Source of the DNA: Gordius sp. MW1
Lineage: Eukaryota > Nematomorpha > Gordioida > Gordea > Gordiidae
Reading direction: 5' to 3'
DNA length: 64,000 bases
Assembly (NCBI GenBank): GCA_964036665.1
Contig: OZ038530.1
Span: 19,304,001-19,368,000, forward strand
Below are positions 46,001 to 56,381 of the stretch, piece after piece. The notes below the pieces were generated by a model. The model worked only from the letters and a program-made list of their open reading frames with translations. It searched no databases and was not told the DNA's origin. Both the position numbers and the translations under genes were made by a program. Within the stretch, counting starts at the first letter, position 1; the number at the start of each line of letters is the position of its first letter.

Positions 46001-46954
46001 TTAGCTAAGGTAATTGATGTCGTCGACCATAGTAACTCGTTAATTGTCGAAATGTCCAGGGATTTTCTGATATTCTAAGTGACAAAGTGAGGCATGTTTT
46101 TCTAATTGTATAGCCAAGAAGCCAAACATTTTATTTAAGAGGTTGAATATAAGGCAGGACTTGACTTCATAAGCTATTTCTTCTCTCGACCTGCTAAAAC
46201 GTTGATTTTAGTCAATAATACTAAACTATAAGGTTGACTTGACAGGCTAGGGTGTATTATTGCGTGTACTATAAATTAATTAGTGGATCGATATAATGTA
46301 CATACAAAAGAACCCAATCCCCTTTATGTTTGCCAAAGATTTAATGATGAAATTATTTTTCATTATGTCTACCTGGCAACTCCTACGTTTTCGTCAAAAG
46401 TGGTTTATACTATTAAATATAATTAGCAAATTAAATTGAGATTGGCAAAATTAAGGCTGAAATTTGATATAATATGTTAGATTTTTTATAAAAATGTAAA
46501 TCATAACTATGATTACAACGTTAGATCCAGATTAATTGGAAGTCGATAGCAAGTCTTACTAATATTTAAAATGGTTTTCGCTGAGTTTAAAAACAAATTA
46601 TACGTGTTCTTAATTTTAAGATCACATTATACTAATGCAAACACTATTATGTTTTTCAAGCTGAACGCATTTAAGGAGTGTAATAAAAGGCTTATATAGT
46701 CATTTCCCTTATTTATGACCCTATAAAAGAAAGGTCTGCCTCTGCATTACAACCAATCCAACAGAGCCATTAGTGAATCCGAGATACTATGACAATGTCG
46801 CACTCGAAAAGAAATTTAAATTTTAATTCTATTGATAATGGGAAGCGGAGTGGTTGATTAGATCAATAGGAATGATCTTATTTTTCCACCGAGTAGCGTT
46901 GCCTTGGAGTCATGACGAGGCGCGATGTTTTGTTAGAATGTTTAAGGTTTGTTC
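43020..46954. other. AT-rich gene desert
   Basis: Almost 4 kb of very AT-rich DNA. It holds one Helentron-like terminus at 43214-43233. A 70-codon frame at 45109-45321 begins with a hydrophobic stretch but has no other support. Near 46720-46860 a TATA-like ctataaaagaaagg is followed by a 22-codon ATG frame (MTMSHSKRNLNFN...), which could be a 5' end but has no continuation I can place. Confidence 0.35.
43214..43233 (-). mobile_element. solo Helentron-like terminus
   Basis: ataaattgcatagcaattaa is the reverse complement of the left terminus of the 15814 and 33992 elements. No further similarity on either side was seen, so it is a fragment or a coincidental short match. Confidence 0.4.
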
Positions 46955-47113
46955 CATGGGCGTAGCCACATTTTGGATTAGAAGGGGGGGGGGGCAAAAC
47001 GTTTAAAAGTTCAGTGAGGGGCAAAACATATTTTTTTTAATTTTTAAGGGTTTTTGCATTCAATTTTTTTTTCGTCATTCAGGGGGGGGGGGGACGGCCT
47101 GGCTACGCCCATG
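46955..47113. mobile_element. MITE, CATGGGCGTAGCC family, type B, perfect TSD
   Basis: Left end catgggcgtagccacatttt, right end cctggctacgcccatg. Exact 8-bp duplication gtttgttc at 46947-46954 and 47114-47121. Interior: G run, gcaaaacgtttaaaagttca, ttttgcattcaa, G run. Confidence 0.93.
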
Positions 47114-47892
47114 GTTTGTTCATTTGAACAATCGATGAATATGAGTCAATATAAGGTCAAAACAGTAAAAAAATGTTAAGATTGGTTTTCAACAAAATAA
47201 ACACGATAATTAAAATGCTGTTTTAATCGATATGTCATGGTTTGATTATAATGTTGATGCCTTTATCATTAAGTATTTTTTTGCCAACTTGATAAAAGTA
47301 AGTGCAACTTTTTATATTATATATAATAAATTTATCTGAAATAAGGTTTATATTAATTTTTTTTGTTTTGTCCCATGATTTTATTTCCTCTCAATAAAAT
47401 AGAAGGAGCTTATTTTTAAGAAGATTAGCCAACTTGTTTAAATACACCTTTTTTGAGCTATCTGATTTTGGAGTATCACGATCTTAAATTGATTTAAAAC
47501 TAAAGATGCCTTCTTATTTACTTTTGTTATTTTATAACTATAAAGTGTTAAATTTGAATAATGTGTGTTATATAAAGTACAATTTTTAATATAAAGCCTA
47601 TGTAAAGGCAATAGGCATTGTTATAGTTTTTTGGTATTTTCTTGGTTATATTATGAAAACAGAATATATACTGGCCACAACACTCTAATTTCCATAATTG
47701 GCTTCATATTATATTCTTTGTTTTGAAAAACTTTGATTTAAGACTTAATTATACGCTCCTCACTCGATTATTGAACGTACTATGTCTGAGGATGGTAATT
47801 GTAAATTATATGTTGTAAAAAATACTCTTTGATAACTTGTGTTTTGATACATTTCCTCCATTCTGCTTGTATAATGAGTCAATTATATTAAA
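47114..47892. other. intergenic, no gene seen
   Basis: AT-rich, no supported feature. Confidence 0.35.
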
Positions 47893-48120
47893 ATGACGTT
47901 TATTTTCGCCACATTACCTCACCTTACAGTATATTATTACATTATTATTATAACCAAAATACCCGTTTTCTATCGTCGCATTAGTATAACGAACGGGAAA
48001 AAGAATCGCAAATCATTTGGCATTTTTGATAAGCAGTATAGGACAAGCTATGAACCTTTTGATCTGTGCAGCTATGATGATAATGAGATGCGGCCATTGG
48101 TTCTTAAATTCAACCACTAA
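47893..48120 (+). CDS. possible small gene or last exon, unrecognised
   Basis: A 75-codon frame from ATG 47893. The first third is hydrophobic (FATLPHLTVYYYIIIITKI). The rest is polar and exon-like (TNGKKNRKSFGIFDKQYRTS, YEPFDLCSYDDNEMRPLVLK) and ends FNH-stop. An AG at the end of ctcaccttacag (47931-47932) could instead be a splice acceptor, making this a terminal exon. It meets the minus-strand frame ending at 48117 tail to tail with a 4-bp overlap. Function unknown. Confidence 0.3.
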   Translation: MTFIFATLPHLTVYYYIIIITKIPVFYRRISITNGKKNRKSFGIFDKQYRTSYEPFDLCSYDDNEMRPLVLKFNH

Positions 48121-48522
48121 TGGAAGAATAAATGTATTTTAAAAGTAGAAGAATAATGATCAGCTTGGACAGATTTATAGAAAGAGCCATGCAGTATATG
48201 AGATTTAAGCATCTGGGCGTATTCCTTAACCTTCAGTTTTGGGAAACAGCAGCTTGAAATCAGGAGTGTTAAATTTAAGGTTGAGAATTGTTTCCATCCA
48301 GTTTTCATTCAACTACCGTAAAATTTCAAAAATCTTTAACAAGAATGCGGCCAAACGGAAACATTCTAAAATTTGGAATTGCAACTTACCGAAAACAACG
48401 GAAGCATTATCAACCAGAGCTGTTAAGGTCATCGTATTTACTTTAAAAAATAGCGCCCCGCATTTTAACGATATTTTTAAAAAAGGCAAGTCAAATATTG
48501 TTAGTATCTTTAAAATGTCCAT
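48117..48522 (-). CDS. possible small two-exon gene, unrecognised
   Basis: Frame from ATG 48522 (MDILKILTIFDLPFLKISLK, then CGALFFKVNTMTLTALVDNA, CFRLAAFLLKIFEIL) to a potential donor cg|gtagtt near 48317. It resumes in phase after a tttcaag acceptor near 48254 (CCFPKLKVKEYAQMLKSHIL, ending IHLFFH-stop at 48117). The join removes the in-frame stop and leaves about 130 residues without interruption. The acceptor is weak and the + strand is also partly open here (48239-48559), so this remains a guess. No family recognised. Confidence 0.25.
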
Positions 48523-48559
48523 TTTTATTTTTTATTACTTAAAAACATCAGTCGAATAA

Positions 48560-49021
48560 CACTTTATTTCACAACAATCGGCGGATTGTTTTACACTCAA
48601 TGTCATTCAAGGCTTAAGGAGAGTTTTGGAATTTATACTAAATTTAATTAAAATATTAAATTAAATAACAAATTTATCATTCGTCTTCACAAAATATGTA
48701 TGTTTTAGCGATACTTAGATTATATTACTTTTTTATAGTGATTTATTCATAGCAAAAATCAAATATGAATAGTGCAAAATATGAAATGTTAAACTATTAA
48801 AAGACCATGGTATTCCTATTCTTATACATTTGCTTACTTTTTTAACCGAATTATTAATGTGTTAATGGTATCACCACAAGCGGTTAAATGGTTTATCTGG
48901 GCTGGATGAAAGGATTTGGCAAATGCATGGGTTTAAGGTCTTTATATCTTGTTTTATTCAGCTTTAACGCCATTAGATTTAACCTATCTCTAAAGTGTTG
49001 GGCAGGACAAAATAACCAAAA
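48560..49021. other. intergenic, no gene seen
   Basis: AT-rich, no supported feature. Confidence 0.35.
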
Positions 49022-49226
49022 GCGAGCCCATAAATTGCATAGCGGATTACCTTTATAAATTTTTTTGCGACTTGTCAAACTTATTGCTTTATAACAAATA
49101 ATTGCGAGATTGGCTAATAACTCCCGACAATGTAATGATGACCTTTGTTTACTTCTGATTTGTTTGACCACAACCCGAGCCCAATATCATTTTTTAATTG
49201 CTATGCAATTTATGGGCTCGTTTTTG
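49022..49226. mobile_element. two Helentron-like left ends, head to head
   Basis: gcgagcccataaattgcatag (from about 49021) is the reverse complement of the left terminus; attgctatgcaatttatggg (from 49198), followed by ctcg, is the same terminus on the + strand. They point away from each other, about 155 bp apart. To the right (49220-49620) diverged units of ttgttgctatataacggata type recur near 49430 and 49570, with a relative near 49080. No right ends were found. Confidence 0.5.
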
Positions 49227-50025
49227 GTTGTCCATCCGTCCTATCCTGTCCTATCCAACTTGGGATTCTTAGCAAATTGCTATAGAAACTTATACGGGGT
49301 CTTTATAGTTGTAGATTATGCTTCTGTAAAAAACTTGATTTTAATTTTTTTGGACCTCGCTTGAACCCAAATTTCATTTTTTGGGCCTTACTGATTACCA
49401 TATCTTATTCTCTTTTAGCAACTTGTATAGGTTGTTACTTTTTAACGGATAATTGCGAAATTGGAATGACCGTTGCTTGCGTCATATTTGCCTGACCTCT
49501 CCCCGAGGCCATTTTGTTAATTGCTATTTATTTTTAATACTTCATTAATTAGTTTCTTTTGACAATATGTCTAGGTTGTTGCTATATAACGGATAAATGC
49601 GAAACTGACTTAAATAATTCCCTGCAAATTATTTTTTAGTATTTAATTTTTGCTGCTTCGTAAATCTTACTTTTTGAAGCACGCCCCATGTCTAAGTTAT
49701 CTGAACCCGGCCAAAGACCAAAATTTTTTCTTTTTTGGCCTCACTTGATTCTTTATTTTCGCTGTAACAACAACTACCGATTCCTTCAAAATTGTAGTGA
49801 TTTAAGTAGTGCACATATCTATAAATAATACTAAATCAAGCTTTTAGGTGAATTTAATTAGTGAAAAAATAAAGATAGCATCTTCAGCTGTCTACATATA
49901 TTAAAGGGCTTAAAGTTTTAGTGGTTATATTTATCATCATAGGTAGATTTTGACCACCGCAAAAAATATTTTCAAAGCATGTATGATGTTCATAATTATT
50001 TACTAGTTTAGTTTAGCCTTCAAAG
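49227..50025. other. probable decayed element body, then intergenic
   Basis: Repeated (taacgga)taa-tgcgaaa segments near 49440 and 49580 suggest the body of the element starting at 49197. No gene seen. Confidence 0.3.
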
Positions 50026-51256
50026 CAGGGTTTCTTTCAGGGGGGGGGGGGGCCCGGGGGGTATTAACACCCCCCCCCCCCCGGGGCAATTTCAAATACC
50101 CCCCCCCCCCCGGAGAGTTTTGATTGAAGGAAGCATGAACTCAAGTTCCATCATGAAGTCATAAATTATATTAATAGGCTAAAATTGAAATTCAATAAAT
50201 TATTTTAATTTGTCAATAAAGAAAAAATAATTGGCGAAATTAAATTTTTATACAAGTCAGGTGGAAATCATTCATAGACATCATTTTTTAACATCTGTGA
50301 ACCTTAATTTACAATCTTGAAAGTTACAAATTTTCTTTAATTAAAAAATATCAATAGGTAAATAAACATAATAATGCTTTTAGAATTATTAAATCACTAC
50401 TCTTTTACACTACTTTAGTAAAAAGGAAAATCCTAATAAAAAAGATGGTAAATATGTTATATTTAGAATAATTTTAATTATGTATGGGTATTTGTGTTTA
50501 TATAAAATAAGACATGAATATGTTTGTTTGTAATAGGTAAAGATGGGACTGAATTAAAAAAAAACTCTTGTTTTATCCCTTACTATGGGAAATTATGGTA
50601 ATTATTTTTAAGCATTAGATATTATAAATATATATAAGTTAAAGGCAGATATTATTCTGCTTCCAGCAGTGAAATTCACTTGAACTCTGAAAGAGGCAAG
50701 AAAGATTTTGGTTTTTATATAGAAGTATTATATATATTTTCATGTTTTAGGTCAAGATAATTGTAATTCTGCTGGAGTGAGGAAAACTGTCTCTTCTTTT
50801 TCTTATGATAAAAATGCTGGTAATTAAAATTATGCAAGTTGTTTTTATTTTATTAATATATATTGGTGAAGATGAGTGTATTGGCAGCTCAACTAATTGC
50901 TCAGTCTCTGAAAGTGAAAAGCATGGGCAAAATTTAAAACTTAAACCATCATATAAATTTATGATTTCATGGACGTCTAAATACAAATGGCTAATTTTTG
51001 GTGAAGCCTTAGGTAGGGCTTTATGCTCTGTCTGTTCTCTTTACAACATACTTTCTTAAAAGAACACTTACCCGTTAAAATATTACATGTATTTATTTAA
51101 TGATTATGCGTGTATGTATGTATTTATATATTACTTATATCACCAATAAAAATCAGTAAATATAATACAAAATGGTTTAGCAATTAAAAAATTTTACCCC
51201 CCCCCCCCCGGAAGTTGAAAATACCCCCCGGAGCATTTTTTCTGAAAGAAACCCTG
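50026..51256. mobile_element. hAT element, CAGGGTTTCTTTCAG TIR, perfect TSD
   Basis: Left end cagggtttctttcagggggg; right end tctgaaagaaaccctg. Exact 8-bp duplication cttcaaag at 50018-50025 and 51257-51264. The left arm has a GGGCCCGGGGGGT...ACCCCC hairpin and alternating G and C runs, mirrored by a C-run arm at 51197-51232. The centre keeps an N-terminal transposase relic (50805-51059). At 1.23 kb it is internally deleted. Confidence 0.92.
50805..51059 (+). pseudogene. hAT transposase N-terminal zinc-finger-like relic
   Basis: The frame includes SYKFMISWTSKYKWLIFGEA followed by LGRALCSVCSLY. The W-x(3)-KY-x-WL...CxxC pattern matches the TTF-type/ZMYM-like N-terminal finger of many hAT transposases (W..KFPWL.Y......F C..C). 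The frame stops soon after CSVC, so the catalytic domain is absent. This supports the hAT assignment of the surrounding element. Confidence 0.55.
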
Positions 51257-51534
51257 CTTCAAAGTGTCATTTAGCCTCAAAGAATGCAAAAATATATACT
51301 TAAAATAGAAGAAGACGCTAATATAACCTTTTAGGAGTTGATAGGATTTTATATTGAATTATTTTATTTAGTAAGGTACACAAGATACGTCCAAAATACT
51401 GTTTTATTTAATATTTTATAATAGAGTTTGTATATATTTAATGTTTATATAATCTAATTTTGGATTTGCATGATGCAATTTGGATGGGAACTTTAGTATA
51501 GTAGTTTTCTATAAACATTCTAATTGTCCTATTA

Positions 51535-52151
51535 ATGGTTCAAGTTTCTTTTATGGGCGTCTTAAAAATTTGCAGAATTACTTTAAAATTAAAAGAAAAA
51601 GATAGGTTTCCAAATATATTAAAATTAAAATACCATGAATTTTTGAATTGTATTATGTTAAATGGCTGTATCTCAAAACTTAAATTTGGAAAATTCTTTA
51701 TCGAGTCCGCTGAAGGTATCCGGCAGGGTAATCGGGAATCCTATACCTACACCCCTGTTTTGCCGGGGTATAATAAATTTGATTCAATCAGTTTGTACTC
51801 AATGCGCCATAACCTATGCTTGATATGTGGATGATGCTACCTTATGTGACCCTTTCAAAAAAATTTCCAAACAAATACAGCTAATCCACATTTTTGAACC
51901 CGCTTCAAACCTCAAGTTGTATATTTTAAAAGAATGCGCAATAGTCCAGTGCCCGGACAACTAACTTTTTCTAGTCTTTAAACCCTTTCTTAAACCCGAA
52001 ATAAATAATCACAAACTAAGGATCCCTATAGGTGGCCAAGCTGCCGAAAATTTTGCAGAATTATTACCCATTCTTACTTTAAAAATGTGACTCCCACCAT
52101 GCCCTTATTATATATAAAAGCTATTTTAATATATCCAAAATTCAACACTAT
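51535..52151 (+). pseudogene. reverse-transcriptase relic (5' part), different from the RTE LINE
   Basis: The frame at 51535-51834 includes FFIESAEGIRQGNRES, resembling RT motif B (G-(I/V)-QG-(N/D)-P). It continues in the next frame with YVDDATLCDPFKKISK, where YVDD sits at the catalytic position and is followed by T-L. Later pieces read IPIGGQAAENFAELLPIL and ALIIYKSYFNISKIQHYFNS, recalling the '..LLR.CL..PKL.H.LR..P' region of RTs with YLDDGTL boxes. Many stops and frameshifts. The class is uncertain; it is clearly not the RTE type next to it. Confidence 0.55.
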
Positions 52152-52170
52152 TTCAATTCCTCGACTAACA

Positions 52171-55100
52171 CTACCTACGACGGTCCCAAGTCAGTGTGCA
52201 AAAAGTGGAGGGTTGGCGTCAGGTCGGAAACCGGCTATAAATACCAACTCCAAAATTATGATGGTTTCAAACAAGATTTTACAAAAAAAGGCTAGGGCGT
52301 CCTCACAAACGACGTGCACTGCATACCCCGCACGTGCATGTGAAAAATACACTAGGGTTACTGCCCAACTCACAACGAAGGCGGTAAAGGAAATTAGTTA
52401 TTAAAAGAATGCGAATAACGTGCTGGAATGTGGGAACGTTGACGGGGAAGAGCATCGAGGTCGCACAAATGCTAAAAAGAAGAAAGGTACACATCACCTG
52501 CCTACAAGAGACGAGGTGGAACGGAATGAAAGCTCGGTAATTAGGAGAAGGATACAAGCTTTTCTACAGTGGGTCACCAAATCGTAGAAACGGGGTCGGT
52601 ATAGTTTTAAGCGAATCGTTCAAGCACAAGGTGGTGGAAGTCAAGCGTTGTTCCGACAGGCTAATGTGGGTGAGGATTGCAGATCAAGGGGGCCTCCTAA
52701 CCGTTATGTGCGCGTATGCTCCCCAAATTGGGTGTTCGGACAGAGAAAGACATATTCTTCGATTCATTGGAAAAGGAAATACAAGGAATAGGTCAGGAAT
52801 AAAGGCTATTATTGGGGCAGATTCAAACGCTTACGTAGGGAAAGATCGCCTCGGGGATGCGCAATCATGGAGGCTATGGGCATGGTCTGAAGAACAAAGA
52901 AGGGGAAAAACTTCTCCAAGTATCCCAAGCATATGACATGGCGATCGTTAACACCTATTTTTAAAAACGTGAAGATCATATTGTGACCTACAGAAGTTGG
53001 AAGCATTTCAGTCAAATTGACTATTTGCTTATACGGCGAAAGGACTTATGGAGTATCAAGGATTGCAAAGTAATATCGGGAGAAGAAATCGCCAGTTAAC
53101 ATCGTCCCCTTGCTATGGATCTTGACAGAAGAGTATTTCTCGAAAGAAGAAAGGTATATGATATGAACCTCGAATTCGATATGAAAGGCTAAAGGATACG
53201 TCGACGAACAAAGTATACCATCAAAAAGCCTCCTCACTCTTGGGTGCAAGGAAGCTGCAAAGGGACGTAGACGACGATTGGGAGACGCTATCTAAGAACA
53301 TTAAGGGAACAGCGATTCGTGTTCTAGGATAGACCAAAGGAGGCAAAGCTATGAATAGGGAACTATAGTAGTGGGATCAATCGGTTAGGGATTTCATCAA
53401 AAGAAAGAAAAACCTATATAGACGGTGGCGTAAATCAAAAAAGTCGGAGGATTATTAAGAATATAGGGACACAAAGAGGGCCGCAAAAAAAAGGCCGTTA
53501 CAAAAGCGAAGAATGCCGCCTACACCGAGATGGCAAACAAACTAAATCATAAAGGGGGCCATAGGCTTATGTACAAATTGGCCAATATAAGGGAGAAGAA
53601 AAGTCGCGATATCGGAGTTCTTAAAATAGTCAAAAACGAGAAGGGTCAAACCTTATTCAAGCCGAAAGAAGTGATGGAAAGGTGGAAAGTATATTTTCAG
53701 AAACTTATGAATATTGCAAATGACAAGGATTCCCTTCCCAAAATTGAGCCAAATATAAGTATGGTCGAACTCTTTCAGGATGATGAAGTTAAAACACAGA
53801 TGAACAAGATGCAAAAAGGAAAAGCAAATGGCCCAGATGGAATACCTATGGAAGCATTGCTCGGATGTCGTGAAGAAGGAGTCACCACCATGTCGAACCT
53901 CCTTAACAAAATATTGGTAGAAGAGCGAACTCCCAATCAATGGAGAGCAAGCACAATTATACCCTTATTTAAAGGCAAAGGAAACCCTCAAGACTGTGCA
54001 ATTACAGAGGTATCAAGCTAACTTGCCACTCTTTTAAGCTTATGGAAAGGATCTTAGTAATAAGGCTAAAAAACGAGGTGGAAATATCGGCTAATCAATT
54101 CGGATTTGTGGCCGGCAAATCCACAATCGACCCAATCTTCGCACTAAGACAAATGATGGATAAGTATGGTGAAAAGAGGAAAGACCTACATATGGTTTTT
54201 ATCTACTTGCAGAAAGTTTATGACACGGTCCCCCGCATTTAATATGGCGGTGCCTAGGGACAAAATATCCCTGACGCATTTATACGGCTTATGAAAAATA
54301 TTTATGAAGCTTCAAAATCTTGCGTTAGGACGACAGTTGGAGACTCTGAATCTTTTCGGGTTAAAATTGGATTACATCAAGGATCTGCTTTAAGTCCCTT
54401 TTATTTAATATAATTATAGACACGATAACGAGGGACATTCAAACGCCATCGCCTTGGTGTGTGCTATATGCCGATGATATAGTACTATACGAGAAAACAA
54501 AGGGAGAAATTATTCGAAGAAGCCGAAAAGTGATCAAAGAGCTTAGCTGGATATGATTTAAAGGTCAACGATCGAAAAACGGTATACATGGAAATGAACG
54601 GTACAAGCACCCCATCGCTGAATGACCATCTAAAGTACCCAAAAGTAGACAGGTTTATACACCTACGACTCGATGCTACATCAAGAGGGTGGTTGTGCAA
54701 CAGAAGTCAATGCCCGGTATAAAAATGATGGATGGCTAAGTATATCCGGTGTAATGTGCGACAAGAAAATGCCAATATGGTTGAAGAGCAAAGTTTGCAA
54801 ATCCATCGTAAGACCGATGTTACTATATGGAAGTGAAACATGGGCAATTAACACCACGGAAGGAAAGCTATTACAAGCCACAGCGATGAGAATCATACGG
54901 TGGAGCTTGGGGTATACTAAGCTCGACCATATGACGAATGATTTTTTATGACAAAAATGGGTATTCAACCTATGGCAGACATGATTAACGAAAATCGGCT
55001 AAGGTGGTATGGGCATATACTAAGAAGGGACACGGATGACGTAAATCGAAAGGTACTGGACATGGAGGTACCGGGGAAGAGAGGAAGAATACGATCCCGT

Positions 55101-55255
55101 GTCACGTGGAAAGGGCAAGTCGATAAAGTTATGAAAACTAAAGAAATTAGTCGAGACATGGCACTCACCCGGCCAAGATAAAAGAAACTTATCAAAACAA
55201 TTAATAAACCCCACGAATGTGGGACCAAATAACTGATAAAAAAGAAGAAGAAGAT
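52171..55255 (+). mobile_element. RTE-type non-LTR retrotransposon, copy 2 (mutated)
   Basis: Collinear with 21859-24921: same 5' start (acgacggtcccaagtc), endonuclease, RT, CCCAC/GTGGG stem-loop (55210-55223) and GAA tail. Flanked by ttcaattcctcgactaaca (52152-52170) and ttccattcctcgattgcca (55256-55274), a 19-bp target duplication with four mismatches. Endonuclease pieces: CWNVGTLTGKSIEVAQ, CLQETRWNG, ADSNAYVGKDRLG. RT pieces: 53530-54021 (KGKANGPDGIPMEALLG), 54042-54242, then a broken stretch with YADDIVLYE near 54470, and 54673-55181 to the C-terminus (LRWYGHILRRDTDD). Motif A has lost its catalytic Asp (FIYLQKVYDTVPR). Frame breaks differ from copy 1, so the two decayed independently. 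Confidence 0.9.
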
Positions 55256-55274
55256 TTCCATTCCTCGATTGCCA

Positions 55275-55600
55275 TCGCAACCCAAAATATAAAGAGCTAC
55301 GCATTTCTCTTAATTTAATTCGACACGTTGTCTTGAATCCAAGCCACACAACTCACTAAAGCATGCAGTTTAGGTATACGCCCACGGTTTTAATCAACAG
55401 CTTTCAACTCTTTTAAATCAGTCCTCAACTCAATCGGCAGCCTCCAACACCATGTAATGACTCATTCATTGTGCTGGCTCCAGATTATCTGATCAGCTAG
55501 CCTCAACACAGGGAATTCTCACTAGCCTCGTATCGCGCTCCGATGATTACCTCTTTCGGGCTGCGATGCCCACCAGCATTTCAACCTAGAATCATTGTTT
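55275..55600 (+). pseudogene. reverse-transcriptase relic (3' part), beyond the LINE
   Basis: After the LINE the frame of the 51535 relic resumes weakly: FDTLS, IQATQLTKACSLGIRP and, further on, SRSDDYLFRAAMPTS. This recalls the 'FD..LR......QA..P...GGLGIR.A' region of the same RT class. With the 5' part it would form a single relic interrupted by RTE copy 2. Highly degenerate; the right limit is approximate. Confidence 0.35.
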
Positions 55601-56381
55601 GATGGATAGGGTTATGAGTGGCTATACGCTGTCGTAGTTTATTTTCTGGATTGTTACTGACTGAGTCTGGAACTCTCATACTCCATTGCCCTTAACTGCC
55701 TGTACCTTTCTCAAAATTGTTCCCCTGCTCATTTGCTCACAACCTGTGAACGTGTATTCAAGGCCCCCTTATATTACCTATAAAATATAAATTAAGGTAC
55801 AGGCAAATCTATTCACTTATCCAAGCTGCCTAAAGAATGCCAACTTACCATCGGTTTTAAAACCTTCCCACACTTTAACGTTAGAAATAATGCGAACCGA
55901 ATAAACTTTTATAGTCTAAAAAATGGTTTAAATTTAAATGGGATTTTACCTGTAAATATTTTGCCCCCTCCTACCAAAATTGTAATCCTCTATCACTGAC
56001 AACACCAAGACGGTTAAATACAAAGCCTTTCTCCCAACCAACATTCTAAATCGGCTTCTATTCCTTCTCTTGGCGGAACTAGCTCGATTAACTCATTTAA
56101 AGAACTAGAGAGTCTTTGCCCAATTTCTAAAATTTTCCTAGCTTTTTGCTTGAAGAAATATTTACATCCTATTAGCCAGTTATAATTTTAACCTGGCCCA
56201 TAGCTGGCCGCAACTCGAGGATGCTATTTGTAATTTTGAGCTATATATATTTTTTTTATTGGCTTTTATATTTTGTGTCGATTTTTAAAATGTTTCTAAT
56301 AATAAATACACTAAAAAATAAAAACGGTTGATTTGAAAAACTCATGTGTCGCCATTTGTAAATGTTTACAATTTGCTAAAA
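55601..56381. other. upstream region of the DBHS gene
   Basis: The first part may be more RT relic. The rest is AT-rich and should contain the promoter and 5' UTR of the DBHS gene. No distinctive motif. Confidence 0.35.

Noticed and set aside
56346..56381. Upstream GTG start for the DBHS gene
   Set aside because: GTG initiation is not expected in a nuclear animal gene; the ATG at 56382 begins the natural protein, and the 12 preceding codons show no conservation features.
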